A stretch of DNA of 9,233 nucleotides, taken from NCBI GenBank assembly GCA_030627585.1, contig DAOURU010000030.1:1-9233 (forward strand). Direction: 5' to 3'. A model generated the notes under the pieces. It worked only from the letters and a program-made list of their open reading frames with translations. It was not told where the DNA came from and made no database searches. This stretch comes from Bacillota bacterium. GTDB lineage: Bacteria; Bacillota; DSM-12270; Thermacetogeniales; Thermacetogeniaceae. The position numbers and the translations under genes were made by a program. Positions within the stretch are counted from its first letter, which is position 1, and each line of letters starts with the position of its first letter. Below, piece by piece: positions 1 to 6,960 of the stretch.

Positions 1-680
1 GCGTAAACCTTGACTTTATTCTTTATACGGAAAGAATCCTAGAGCGGGAAAAAGGGAGGCGCCTCTTTCAGCAGGCCCGGCTTTTTCATATTCCTCTCTT
101 CCTTGTCAGCGAACGGGAACTTCGGGCGCTGGCGGAGACAGAAACCCCTCAGGGAGTGCTGGCAGTAGGAGCCATGCCAGTCTGGCAGGAAGAGGAATTA
201 TTCAAGCAGCCTCGGAGCTTGTTCCTTGCCCTCGACGGTATCCAGGACCCCGGCAATTTGGGGACGATTCTCAGGACCGGAGACGGGATAGGGGTGAGCG
301 GGATTTATCTCGGCCGGGGAACGGTTGATCTTTATAATCCCAAAGTACTCCGCGCCACAATGGGGTCGATTTTTCGCGTTCCCACCTTTTCTAATGTAGA
401 TCTTGCGGAATTGCTTGAAAAAATGAGGCTGCGCGGTGTCTTCGTCGTTGCTTCTGATCCGCGCGCCAGGGTGGCATATTTTAAGGCGAATTTGAGGCAC
501 CCCCGCCTTGTTTTGGTGATCGGTAACGAAGCGCGCGGAGTTAGACCGGAAATTTATCCTATTGCTGACGAAATTGTAAGCATTCCTCTCTGCCCCGGGG
601 TCGACTCTTTAAATGCCGCGGTTGCCGCAGCATTAATCCTCTACGAAATCTCTCGCCAAAATAACTTTTCAACTTCCTAA
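1..680 (+). CDS. ysgA: SpoU/TrmH-family RNA 2'-O-ribose methyltransferase, 5' end missing
   Basis: Cytosolic SAM-dependent enzyme that should methylate a ribose 2'-OH in rRNA. The first whole codon is at 3 and the frame is open to the TAA ending at 680, so 225 residues are visible and the true start lies outside the window. The internal GTG at 156 falls inside the conserved substrate-binding domain end (PQGVLAV) and is not the start. All three SPOUT motifs are present: NLGTILRTGD from about 255 (Asn and Arg of motif 1), VIGNEARGV near 516-542 (motif 2), and IPLCPGVDSLNAAVAAAL near 580-636 (motif 3, part of the knotted SAM site). The small-residue stretch after SLN reads AAVAAA rather than the common VSVA, a mild variation. 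Position directly before pheST matches B. subtilis ysgA, whose product I recall being renamed RlmP for methylating G2553 of 23S rRNA. That orthology rests on synteny only; an RlmB-like or tRNA-modifying paralogue is possible. No strong terminator follows. Confidence 0.92.
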   Translation, partial: VNLDFILYTERILEREKGRRLFQQARLFHIPLFLVSERELRALAETETPQGVLAVGAMPVWQEEELFKQPRSLFLALDGIQDPGNLGTILRTGDGIGVSGIYLGRGTVDLYNPKVLRATMGSIFRVPTFSNVDLAELLEKMRLRGVFVVASDPRARVAYFKANLRHPRLVLVIGNEARGVRPEIYPIADEIVSIPLCPGVDSLNAAVAAALILYEISRQNNFSTS

Positions 681-897
681 TTTTGTCGAACCCTTGATTT
701 TATGAAAAATTAGGTAAAATAATAGTAAAATTTAGGACTATTATCGTCAATTTGTGCACAATTTAGGGTCGTTTCTTTTGAAAGCGGGCTCCCAGACTAC
801 AAGGGTTCGAGAAATAACCCGGTTTATAGATTTTAAGGGCGAAGATGATTAGATCATGAGCGCACTCCTGATAGGCTTTAACCTTGTTTTGCTACTC
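681..897. other. AT-rich intergenic stretch with hairpins, no firm gene
   Basis: No convincing gene is visible here. It contains TGTCGAA at 684-690, which matches the 7-base Spo0A box consensus. A TTGATT (694-699) / TAAAAT (715-720) pair could be a promoter, but its spacer is only 15 bases. An AT-only-paired hairpin has arms ATAATAGT (719-726) and ACTATTAT (737-744). A 10-base palindrome TTGTGCACAA lies at 752-761. Another hairpin pairs GGGTT with AACCC inside 803-820. A 32-codon frame starting with GTG runs 754-852 but has no clear ribosome binding site. None of the hairpins is followed by a T-run, so I do not call a terminator for the upstream gene. Confidence 0.5.
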
Positions 898-927
898 TTG
901 TAGGGGCATTGATGGTTATGGTATAAT
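898..927 (+). promoter_or_regulatory. Probable sigma-A promoter with extended -10
   Basis: A perfect TATAAT at 922-927 is preceded by TG one base upstream (919-920), the extended -10 signature. A weak -35, TTGTAG at 898-903, lies 18 bases upstream. Transcription would begin near 934, about 36 bases before the TTG start of the YqzL-like gene, and could run on into the pheS T-box leader. The -10 is convincing; the -35 matches TTGACA only in its first three bases, as is usual for extended -10 promoters. Confidence 0.6.
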
Positions 928-969
928 CTTAATGAGTTAGAGAAATCCTTCCTGAGAGGATGTGCTCTT

Positions 970-1062
970 TTGTCCCTTCCAGCCCGTTTCTTTTGGCGCT
1001 TATTCGAGTCTACCGGATCCATTTATGCCTACATTCTGTATCGTAAATTTATGCTTCAATAG
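970..1062 (+). CDS. YqzL-like microprotein (30 aa)
   Basis: A 30-codon frame starts with TTG at 970 and ends with TAG at 1060-1062. AGAGGA at 955-960 sits 9 bases before the start, and the extended -10 promoter lies just upstream. The core reads FFWRLFESTGS followed by IYAYILYRKF. This fits the pattern I recall for the YqzL family of tiny Firmicute proteins: an aromatic-Trp-x-x-Phe start, a Thr-Gly turn, then Tyr-Leu/Ile-Leu-Tyr-Lys/Arg. YqzL has no established function. In Bacillus the gene sits near recO, so this place before pheST is different. The family is usually around 45 residues; this copy ends soon after the conserved core. It is too short for signal peptide or membrane calls, although the C-terminal half is aromatic and hydrophobic. 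The family match comes from memory of the motif, not from a search. Confidence 0.75.
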   Translation: MSLPARFFWRLFESTGSIYAYILYRKFMLQ

Positions 1063-1069
1063 CAAGATG

Positions 1070-1089
1070 TTTTATTTGATCAAATAAAA
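1070..1089. repeat. Perfect 20-base AT-rich palindrome, possible operator
   Basis: TTTTATTTGA at 1070-1079 is followed at once by its exact reverse complement TCAAATAAAA at 1080-1089. One arm is repeated as a third half-site: ATCAAATAAA occurs at 1079-1088 and again at 1094-1103, 15 bases apart. The element begins 8 bases after the YqzL-like stop codon and ends about 23 bases before T-box stem I. With no loop and no T-run it is a poor terminator, so a dimeric repressor site is the more natural reading. The regulator is unknown. Confidence 0.5.
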
Positions 1090-1105
1090 TATTATCAAAT
1101 AAATA
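1076..1105 (+). promoter_or_regulatory. Possible promoter for the pheS T-box leader
   Basis: TTGATC at 1076-1081 shares four of six bases with the -35 consensus. An AT-rich stretch (ATAAAT/TAAATA at 1099-1105) lies 17-18 bases further on, where a -10 should be. Initiation would then fall near 1111, exactly where the T-box stem I begins, which suits a leader promoter. The -10 match is poor. If it is real, the 20-base palindrome covers the -35 and much of the spacer, a classic repressor arrangement. The alternative is transcription from the promoter at 898-927. Confidence 0.3.
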
Positions 1106-1110
1106 TTGGA

Positions 1111-1364
1111 AACGACCATGCCCAGGAGAGTAGGAATTGCCGGGTTCTTTCAGGGAGGCCGTACCCCGGACTGAAAGTACGGCCTAGAATCTAAATTCTG
1201 AAGTTCGCCTGGAAGTCGCAGTGCTGAACGTTCCGAGGGGCTAATAGGTGCTGCCGGTTTTCCCGTTAAAGATCAGGCAATACTTTACCCTGCAAAGAGG
1301 GCCTTGTCGCCAAGAAGGGTGGTACCGCGCGGGTGGTTAACCTCCGTCCCTTGTGACGGAGGTT
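1111..1364 (+). promoter_or_regulatory. T-box riboswitch (tRNA-Phe) of pheST
   Basis: This leader RNA senses uncharged tRNA and lets transcription continue into pheS when tRNA-Phe is uncharged. Stem I is built from CGAC (1113-1116) with GTCG (1215-1218), CCAGG (1122-1126) with CCTGG (1208-1212), and GGAATT (1133-1138) with AATTCT (1194-1199). The AGAGTA S-turn element is at 1127-1132. The distal arm is GGCCGTAC (1157-1164) with GTACGGCC (1177-1184), with AGGGAG on its 5' side where AGAGAG is usual. The specifier strand reads GAAG-TTC-GCCTGG, placing UUC (Phe) at 1204-1206. Stem III with CCCGTTAAA is at about 1254-1270. The canonical T-box AAGGGTGGTACCGCG is at 1315-1329; its TGG (1320-1322) pairs with the free tRNA acceptor end. 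The downstream genes encode PheRS, in agreement with the specifier. Pairings were read by eye. Confidence 0.95.
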
Positions 1365-1374
1365 TATATTTTAT
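1339..1374 (+). terminator. Intrinsic terminator of the T-box switch
   Basis: AACCTCCGTC (1339-1348) pairs perfectly with GACGGAGGTT (1355-1364) around a 6-base loop, followed by the T-rich tail TTTATATTTTAT. The 5' arm (CGTCCC) lies where it can instead pair with the T-box sequence to form the antiterminator, so this hairpin is the regulated terminator of pheST. The tail is interrupted by A residues, which may allow some basal readthrough. Confidence 0.9.
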
Positions 1375-1391
1375 GCTTGGAGGTGTTTGGG

Positions 1392-2414
1392 ATGGAGCAA
1401 GAAATCTTGCGGATAAAAGAAAAAGCATTTTCAGAACTGGAAGCAGCGCGAACTTTGGAAGAACTTCAAACAATAAAGGTTAAATACCTGGGCAAAAAAG
1501 GGGAGTTGACCAGAGTATTAAGGGAGATGAAGGAACTCCCTCCTGACGAGCGCCCCAGAACCGGACAGCTTGCGAACGAGGTCCGCGCTTTTCTCGAAAG
1601 CGAGCTCGACCGGAGATTCCAAAATTTAATAGAGCAAGAGAAGCAAAAACAGTTGGCATCCGAAGCTATTGATGTAACCCTGCCGGGGCGTCCCGTCCGC
1701 CGGGGTCACAGGCATCCTTTAACTCTTATCATGAATGAAATAGAGGAGATTTTTACGGGAATGGGTTTTGAAATCGCGGAAGGTCCTGAAGTTGAGTGGG
1801 ATTATTATAACTTTGAGGCATTAAATATTCCCAAGGGGCATCCCGCCCGGGACATGCAGGATTCCTTTTACATCACCGGGGAGATGCTGCTCCGCACTCA
1901 TACTTCTCCGGTACAGGTGCGTACCCTTGAGAAGACGGTGCCCCGCGTCCCGGTGCGCATTATTGCTCCCGGAAAAGTCTACCGGCGGGATGATGATGCC
2001 ACCCACTCTCCGATGTTTCATCAAGTAGAGGGCCTCCTGGTCGACAGGCATTGTACTTTAGGCGATTTAAAGGGGGTCTTATTGACCTTTGCGCGCCAGA
2101 TGTTCGGCAAGGACCGGGAAATCCGCCTGCGGCCGAGCTTTTTCCCTTTCACCGAACCAAGTGCTGAAGCTGACATCTCCTGCCTCAACTGCCAGGGAGA
2201 AGGGTGTCGGGTTTGCTCAGGGACGGGCTGGCTTGAGATTTTAGGCGCAGGGATGGTTCACCCGAAGGTCCTTGAGAATGTCGGTTATGATCCGGAAGAG
2301 GTAGTTGGCTTCGCCTTCGGCATGGGAGTAGAACGAATCGCTTTACTGAAGTTCGGAATTAACGACTTGCGCCTCTTTTTTGAAAGCGACCTTCGCTTTT
2401 TGCAACAATTTTAA
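1392..2414 (+). CDS. pheS: Phenylalanyl-tRNA synthetase alpha subunit
   Basis: Catalytic subunit of the cytosolic alpha2-beta2 enzyme that activates Phe with ATP and charges tRNA-Phe. I chose the ATG at 1392 (340 residues, normal for PheS) because GGAGGTG at 1379-1385 sits 6 bases upstream. The longer frame from GTG 1353 would begin inside the terminator loop. Order: N-terminal coiled coil (about 1-85) that contacts tRNA, then the class II catalytic core. Motif 2 lies around [10 protein letters not shown] and motif 3 is [14 protein letters not shown] with GINDLR. A four-Cys cluster C264-x2-C267-x4-C272-x2-C275 precedes [18 protein letters not shown], a Cys-rich insertion common in Firmicute PheS that may bind metal. 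Regulated by the T-box leader directly upstream. pheT follows after 13 bases. Confidence 0.98.
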   Translation: MEQEILRIKEKAFSELEAARTLEELQTIKVKYLGKKGELTRVLREMKELPPDERPRTGQLANEVRAFLESELDRRFQNLIEQEKQKQLASEAIDVTLPGRPVRRGHRHPLTLIMNEIEEIFTGMGFEIAEGPEVEWDYYNFEALNIPKGHPARDMQDSFYITGEMLLRTHTSPVQVRTLEKTVPRVPVRIIAPGKVYRRDDDATHSPMFHQVEGLLVDRHCTLGDLKGVLLTFARQMFGKDREIRLRPSFFPFTEPSAEADISCLNCQGEGCRVCSGTGWLEILGAGMVHPKVLENVGYDPEEVVGFAFGMGVERIALLKFGINDLRLFFESDLRFLQQF

Positions 2415-2427
2415 GGGGGAATGAACT

Positions 2428-4842
2428 TTGCGCGTGCCTTACAAATGGCTGAAAGATTATATAACTTTGGAGCTTCCCGCAGAGGATCTAGCAGAAAAGC
2501 TGACGATGGCGGGTATCGCCGTCGAAGGAGTAACCCCTCCGGTGCCTGGTTTGGAACAAATCGTTGCGGGAAAAATATTGGAGCTCGCCCCCCATCCCAA
2601 CGCGAGGCGCCTTATGATATGCCGGGTTGAGGTAGGTTCTGAAATTCTTCAAATAGTCAGCGGGGCGCCCAACCTCGAGGCTGGGATTAATGTAGCCGTG
2701 GCGCGGCCCGGCGCGACTCTTCCTTCAGGACAAAAGGTTGAGGTGCGTTCTTTCAGAGGAGAAAAATCGGAAGGCATCCTTTGCTCTGGTTCCGAGTTAG
2801 GCACAGATGAGTGGGGGTACGGTGACGACAAGGGGGTGCTTGTTCTCGATTCGGGCATTTTACCGGGCACGAGCCTTGATCGAGCGCTGGGTCTTGATGA
2901 TCAAATCCTGGAATTTGATTTGACTCCGAACCGGGGTGACTGCCTGGCGATTGTCAACATTGCCCGCGAAGCAAAGGCGCTTACAGGCGGAAGGTTGAAT
3001 TTGCCGGAGATCCAGGTGCAGGAGGAGGGGGTGCGTACCGGGGACTTGATCCGGGTGGAAATAAAGGATCCTCACTTGTGCCGGCGTTATGCGGGCCGGA
3101 TTGTTCAGAATGTTAAAATTACTCCTTCACCTCGCTGGCTTCAATACAGACTCAAAGCCGCGGGCATCAGGCCAATAAATAATATTGTCGATGTTACAAA
3201 TTATGTAATGTTAGAGCTGGGTCAGCCCCTTCACGCCTTTGATTATGACCGATTGCAGGGGGCGCAAATTATTGTACGCAGGGTACAACCCGGAGAAAAA
3301 CTGGTTTCCCTGGATGGAGTTACAAGGGATTTAGATGAGGAGATGCTGGTCATTGCGGATGCCCGCGTTCCCGTTGCTCTCGCTGGTGTGATGGGCGGGT
3401 TGCCCAGTGAGGTAACAGAAGCGACGCGCACCGTTCTTTTAGAGGCTGCCTACTTCGATCCCTTAAATATCAGGCGTACGGCCAGGCTGCTGGGAATGCG
3501 GACCGAGTCCTCTTTGCGCTTTGAGAAGGGAATCAACCTTGATGGTGTTGTTGATGCCCTTAACCGGGCTGCGCAACTGATCGAGCAATTAGGCGCCGGA
3601 ACAATTGCTGCAGGTGTAGTCGACGAATATGTACGCCCTGCCGCCCCTCTCGCGGTTCGCCTCAGGACATCCAGGGTAAACCGGATCTTGGGTACCCATT
3701 TGAGCCGGGGAGAAGTGCAGGAAATTTTAACCCGCATTGGGTTCACTTGTGAGCTTTTCGGTCCGGACGCTCTTCTGGTAAATATCCCGCCTTACCGCGT
3801 CGACATCGGTGAAGAAATTGATTTAATTGAAGAGGTCGCCCGGCTTTACGGTTATGATCAGATTGAGGCGACGATTCCCGTGGGAGTGCTTTCCCAGGGT
3901 TTTCACGAGGACCGTTTTGCCGTCAAAGATTTAATTATTGAAGTAATGGTGAACGCGGGTCTTGATGAAGTGATTAACTATAGTTTTATTAATGAAAATT
4001 CCCTGCTTAATCTTAAGCTTCCTGAGGAGAGCCCTTTGCGCCAAACGGTCCGCCTCCAGAATCCTTTGCGCGAGGAGCAGGGAGTGTTGCGTCCCTTGCT
4101 TCTGCCCGGTTTGATAGAAAACATCTCCCGCAATTACAAGCACAAGCTGACGAATTTAGGCTTCTTTGAACTTGGAAAGATTTTTGAACCTGCCGGGCAA
4201 GGAAAGTTGCCGGAGGAAAAGCTGCATTTGGGAATCGCCGTTTGCGGCAAAATTGACCGGGGCTGGCAGGAAGCGGGGCAGCCGCGCGATTTCTATGATG
4301 TGAAAGGGATGATAGAAAAACTTTTTGAAGTGTTGGGAGTTAAAAACGTCAATTTTCAGCCCTGGCGTGATTTTCCTCCCCTCCACCCCGGCCGCGCGGC
4401 GCGCCTTTTGCTCGGTTCAGAAGAGGCGGGTTTTGTTGGTGAGCTGCACCCCGACGTTTTGGAATATTTTGAGATTCCTACGCGAGTTGTTGTTTGCGAG
4501 CTTGATTTAGCAAAAGTTTTGCCTTTAGCCAGTCTGCACAAGGTTTTCCAGCCGCTTCCGCGTTACCCCGGTATTGCGAGAGATCTCGCGGTTGTCGTCC
4601 CTGAAGAAGTACCGGCGGCCCGCGTAACAGAGGTTATTCTGAAAACAGGAGGAACATTGCTTAAGGAATGCCGGCTTTTTGATGTCTACCAGGGCCCCCA
4701 GGTGCCTGCAGGATACCGGAGCCTCGCTTATGCTTTATTCTTCCAGTCACACGAACGAACACTTACCGACGAAGAAGTTTCGCTCATTCATAACCAGATT
4801 CTTGATGCTCTTGCTGAACAAGTAGGGGCAAGTCTCAGGTAA
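2428..4842 (+). CDS. pheT: Phenylalanyl-tRNA synthetase beta subunit
   Basis: Structural, editing and tRNA-binding subunit of PheRS; the beta B3/B4 domain hydrolyses mischarged Tyr-tRNA-Phe. The start is the TTG at 2428, with AAGGGGGA at 2413-2420 seven bases upstream; the product begins VPYKWLKDY after the first two residues, as PheT proteins do. The ATG at 2421 is out of frame and too close to the Shine-Dalgarno. At 804 residues it is full length. Order: N-terminal region; EMAP/OB-type tRNA-binding domain at about 40-150 with HPNARRLMIC at 56-65; B3/B4 editing domain at about 210-385 (AGVMGG, RTESSLRFEKG); B5 helix-turn-helix-like domain at about 412-480 (RVDIGEEIDLIEEVARLYGY); inactive synthetase-like core at about 485-700; C-terminal FDX-ACB anticodon-binding domain from about 710 (PRYPGIARDLAVVV). 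Co-transcribed with pheS. Confidence 0.98.
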   Translation: MRVPYKWLKDYITLELPAEDLAEKLTMAGIAVEGVTPPVPGLEQIVAGKILELAPHPNARRLMICRVEVGSEILQIVSGAPNLEAGINVAVARPGATLPSGQKVEVRSFRGEKSEGILCSGSELGTDEWGYGDDKGVLVLDSGILPGTSLDRALGLDDQILEFDLTPNRGDCLAIVNIAREAKALTGGRLNLPEIQVQEEGVRTGDLIRVEIKDPHLCRRYAGRIVQNVKITPSPRWLQYRLKAAGIRPINNIVDVTNYVMLELGQPLHAFDYDRLQGAQIIVRRVQPGEKLVSLDGVTRDLDEEMLVIADARVPVALAGVMGGLPSEVTEATRTVLLEAAYFDPLNIRRTARLLGMRTESSLRFEKGINLDGVVDALNRAAQLIEQLGAGTIAAGVVDEYVRPAAPLAVRLRTSRVNRILGTHLSRGEVQEILTRIGFTCELFGPDALLVNIPPYRVDIGEEIDLIEEVARLYGYDQIEATIPVGVLSQGFHEDRFAVKDLIIEVMVNAGLDEVINYSFINENSLLNLKLPEESPLRQTVRLQNPLREEQGVLRPLLLPGLIENISRNYKHKLTNLGFFELGKIFEPAGQGKLPEEKLHLGIAVCGKIDRGWQEAGQPRDFYDVKGMIEKLFEVLGVKNVNFQPWRDFPPLHPGRAARLLLGSEEAGFVGELHPDVLEYFEIPTRVVVCELDLAKVLPLASLHKVFQPLPRYPGIARDLAVVVPEEVPAARVTEVILKTGGTLLKECRLFDVYQGPQVPAGYRSLAYALFFQSHERTLTDEEVSLIHNQILDALAEQVGASLR

Positions 4843-4905
4843 GGAAGGCAGGAATTCTCTTTTGGAAGGAGAAACATATCATATCGACCTGAGGGGAGGT
4901 TAATA

Positions 4906-5190
4906 ATGACCGGGAGAGAGCAGGAACGCAACGATGAAAAAGTTAGGGTAACGGTAAAAATTTACGGTGAAGAGTACGTCATTAAAGGGCATGCGCAGTC
5001 TGAATATATCGAAGGGATTGCTGTTTACGTTGATAAGAAAATGCGTTTGATCGGCCAGAAAAATCCCCATCTTTCCGTGAGTAAAGTAGCCGTTTTAGCT
5101 GCTTTAAATATCGCGGATGAATTAAACAAGCTGCAAGAAGATTATAACAGCCTGGTGAAATTACTGGAGCAAGAAAAATCACTTAAATAG
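4906..5190 (+). CDS. zapA: Cell division protein ZapA
   Basis: Small cytosolic protein that binds FtsZ and bundles its filaments, stabilising the Z-ring. The 94 residues match the family in size. The N-terminal part (VRVTVKIYGEEYVIKG) is the ZapA beta-hairpin head. The middle (YIEGIAVYVDKKMRLI) and VSKVAVLAALNIADELNKL are the conserved helices, ending in a coiled coil (about residues 62-94) through which ZapA dimerises and tetramerises. The start at ATG 4906 has GGGGAGG at 4893-4899, six bases upstream. The gene lies 63 bases after pheT, where Bacillus carries rnhC between the two. No terminator or clear promoter is seen in that gap, so readthrough from pheST is likely. Confidence 0.93.
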   Translation: MTGREQERNDEKVRVTVKIYGEEYVIKGHAQSEYIEGIAVYVDKKMRLIGQKNPHLSVSKVAVLAALNIADELNKLQEDYNSLVKLLEQEKSLK

Positions 5191-5224
5191 TCCCTTTTTA
5201 AACTATATTTTGGGAGTTCTATCG

Positions 5225-6940
5225 ATGACGAACCTGGAGATAGCCCGGATTTTCAGCGAGATTGCGGATCTTTTGGAAATCATGGGGGAGAATCCCTTTA
5301 AAGCAAGGGCTTACCGCAAAGCGGCCCGCGTTCTGGAGCATACGTATCTGGAAGTAGAGGAGCTTGTCAGGGAAGACAGGCTCAAGGAACTTCCAGGAAT
5401 TGGAGCAGCACTGGCAGGAAAAATTAAAGAACTGGTAGAAACAGGTCAACTGCGCTATTATCAAGAACTCAGGCAAAAAATTCCACCGGGTCTCCGGGAA
5501 ATGCTGCAAATTCCCGGGGTCGGGGCGAAGACTACTCAGATTGTATATCAACACCTCCACCTCACTTCGCTTGAAGAATTAGAGGCTGCGGCTAGGGCGC
5601 AGCGGTTGCGGGAAATACCGGGTCTCGGCAAAAAAACCGAAGCGGCGATTTTACGCGGAATTGAGTCAATGCGGGAGCACCAAAAACGCTGGCCTTTGCA
5701 TATTGCAGCCGCAATTGCCAGGGAAATTAAGAACTACCTGAAAAAACAAGGAGGAGCGGAAAGGGTCGAAGTTGCCGGGAGCTACCGGCGCGGCAGGGAA
5801 ACTGTAGGAGATCTTGATTTTGTTGTAGCATCTGAGCATCCCTCCGCTGTGATAGGAAAGTTTGTTGAAGCTTCGTGGGTACAGGAGATCATAGCAAAAG
5901 GAGAGACAAAGGCAACGGTCTTGACGCGGTGGGGGATGCAGGTGGATCTTTTAGCAGTTAAGCCCCCTCTTTTTGTTTCTGCTTTACAACATTTTACCGG
6001 GTCCCCGGCTCATAATATTGCTTTGCGGGAAAAAGCGCACGAACGGGGCTGGAAAATCAGTGAATACGGAGTTTTTCAGCAGGAGCAGCTTTGCCACCCG
6101 GAATCGGAAGCTGATTTCTACAGCCTTTTAGAGATGTCATATATTCCTCCGGAACTGAGAGAGGATCAAGGAGAGATCGAAGCAGCGCAGCTTGGAAAAC
6201 TTCCAAAACTTGTGGCGAAAAAAGATATTAAAGGAGATCTTCATGTTCATAGCAATTGGAGTGACGGGGTGAACAACCTTGAGGAACTGGCAGCAGCAGC
6301 TCTGGCGCAGGGGTACCAGTACCTGGCAATTACCGACCATTCGAAATCGCTTGCTGTTACCCACGGTCTTACGGAAGAAAGATTGTTCCAGCAGCGGGAC
6401 GAAATTGCGCGCCTGAATCAAGAACTGAAAAATATTCACTTATTAGCCGGAATTGAAGTTGATATTCTTGCAAACAAAGAACTGGATTTTGATGATAAAA
6501 TTTTGGCGGAAATGGATCTCGTGATCGCTTCTGTTCATTCCGGATTTAAGCAGGATCGAGAGACTTTAACCGAGCGTGTTATTGCTGCCTTAAAGAACGA
6601 ACATGTAGATATTCTCGGTCACCCAACCGGGCGTTTGCTGGGGCGCAGAGGCCCCTATCCCCTGGATGTGTCCCGGGCTTTGGAAGTCGCCGCAGAAACA
6701 GGGACAGCGATAGAAATTAACGCTTCTCCCGACCGCCTTGATCTCAAGGATGTTTATATCCGGGAGGGAAAGGAGCTGGGGGTTCTTTTTGCGGTAAATA
6801 CAGATGCCCATGATGTTCATAACCTGGACGATATGCAGTACGGTGTTCTTACCGCAAGGCGGGGATGGGCCGAAGCAAAGGATGTAATTAATACCTTTTC
6901 GTTTCGGAAATTGAAAACTTGGCTGAAAAAACGAAGATAG
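5225..6940 (+). CDS. polX: DNA polymerase X with PHP exonuclease domain
   Basis: Bacterial family X DNA polymerase, a gap-filling base-excision-repair enzyme that also carries 3'-5' exonuclease and AP-endonuclease activity in its PHP domain. I use the ATG at 5225 (571 residues; B. subtilis PolX is of the same size) with GGGAG at 5212-5216 upstream; an in-frame TTG at 5210 adds five residues and lacks such a site. Order: helix-hairpin-helix motifs LPGIGAALAG (about 56-65), IPGVGAKTT (about 97-105) and IPGLGKKTE (about 130-138); Pol beta-type palm with GDLDF giving catalytic D196 and D198, and D241 in MQVDLL; PHP domain from about 336 with DLHVHSNWSDG (H340, H342), ITDHS, AGIEVDI, ASVHSGF, GHPTGR and NTDAH, all metal-binding motifs present. 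No key residue appears lost. In Bacillus, cvpA lies between zapA and polX; here only 34 bases do. Confidence 0.97.
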   Translation: MTNLEIARIFSEIADLLEIMGENPFKARAYRKAARVLEHTYLEVEELVREDRLKELPGIGAALAGKIKELVETGQLRYYQELRQKIPPGLREMLQIPGVGAKTTQIVYQHLHLTSLEELEAAARAQRLREIPGLGKKTEAAILRGIESMREHQKRWPLHIAAAIAREIKNYLKKQGGAERVEVAGSYRRGRETVGDLDFVVASEHPSAVIGKFVEASWVQEIIAKGETKATVLTRWGMQVDLLAVKPPLFVSALQHFTGSPAHNIALREKAHERGWKISEYGVFQQEQLCHPESEADFYSLLEMSYIPPELREDQGEIEAAQLGKLPKLVAKKDIKGDLHVHSNWSDGVNNLEELAAAALAQGYQYLAITDHSKSLAVTHGLTEERLFQQRDEIARLNQELKNIHLLAGIEVDILANKELDFDDKILAEMDLVIASVHSGFKQDRETLTERVIAALKNEHVDILGHPTGRLLGRRGPYPLDVSRALEVAAETGTAIEINASPDRLDLKDVYIREGKELGVLFAVNTDAHDVHNLDDMQYGVLTARRGWAEAKDVINTFSFRKLKTWLKKRR

Positions 6941-6960
6941 AAACAGGAGTTTTTACTGCA

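Noticed and set aside
786..822. Possible tRNA fragment, because of a GGGTTCGA T-arm-like string
   Set aside because: No acceptor stem, D-arm, anticodon arm or CCA end can be arranged around it; the pairing is a simple GGGTT/AACCC hairpin.
1353..1391. Extended pheS start at GTG 1353 (13 extra residues)
   Set aside because: This codon lies in the loop of the T-box terminator and has no ribosome binding site; ATG 1392 has a well-spaced GGAGG and gives the normal PheS N-terminus.
2421..2630. 69-residue frame starting at ATG 2421
   Set aside because: It overlaps the beginning of pheT in another frame, the Shine-Dalgarno abuts its ATG, and the product resembles nothing known to me.
6919..6960. 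Longer start for the PGM-like protein, overlapping polX
   Set aside because: The extra 14 residues are polX 3' sequence read in another frame; the conserved N-terminal strand begins right after ATG 6961.
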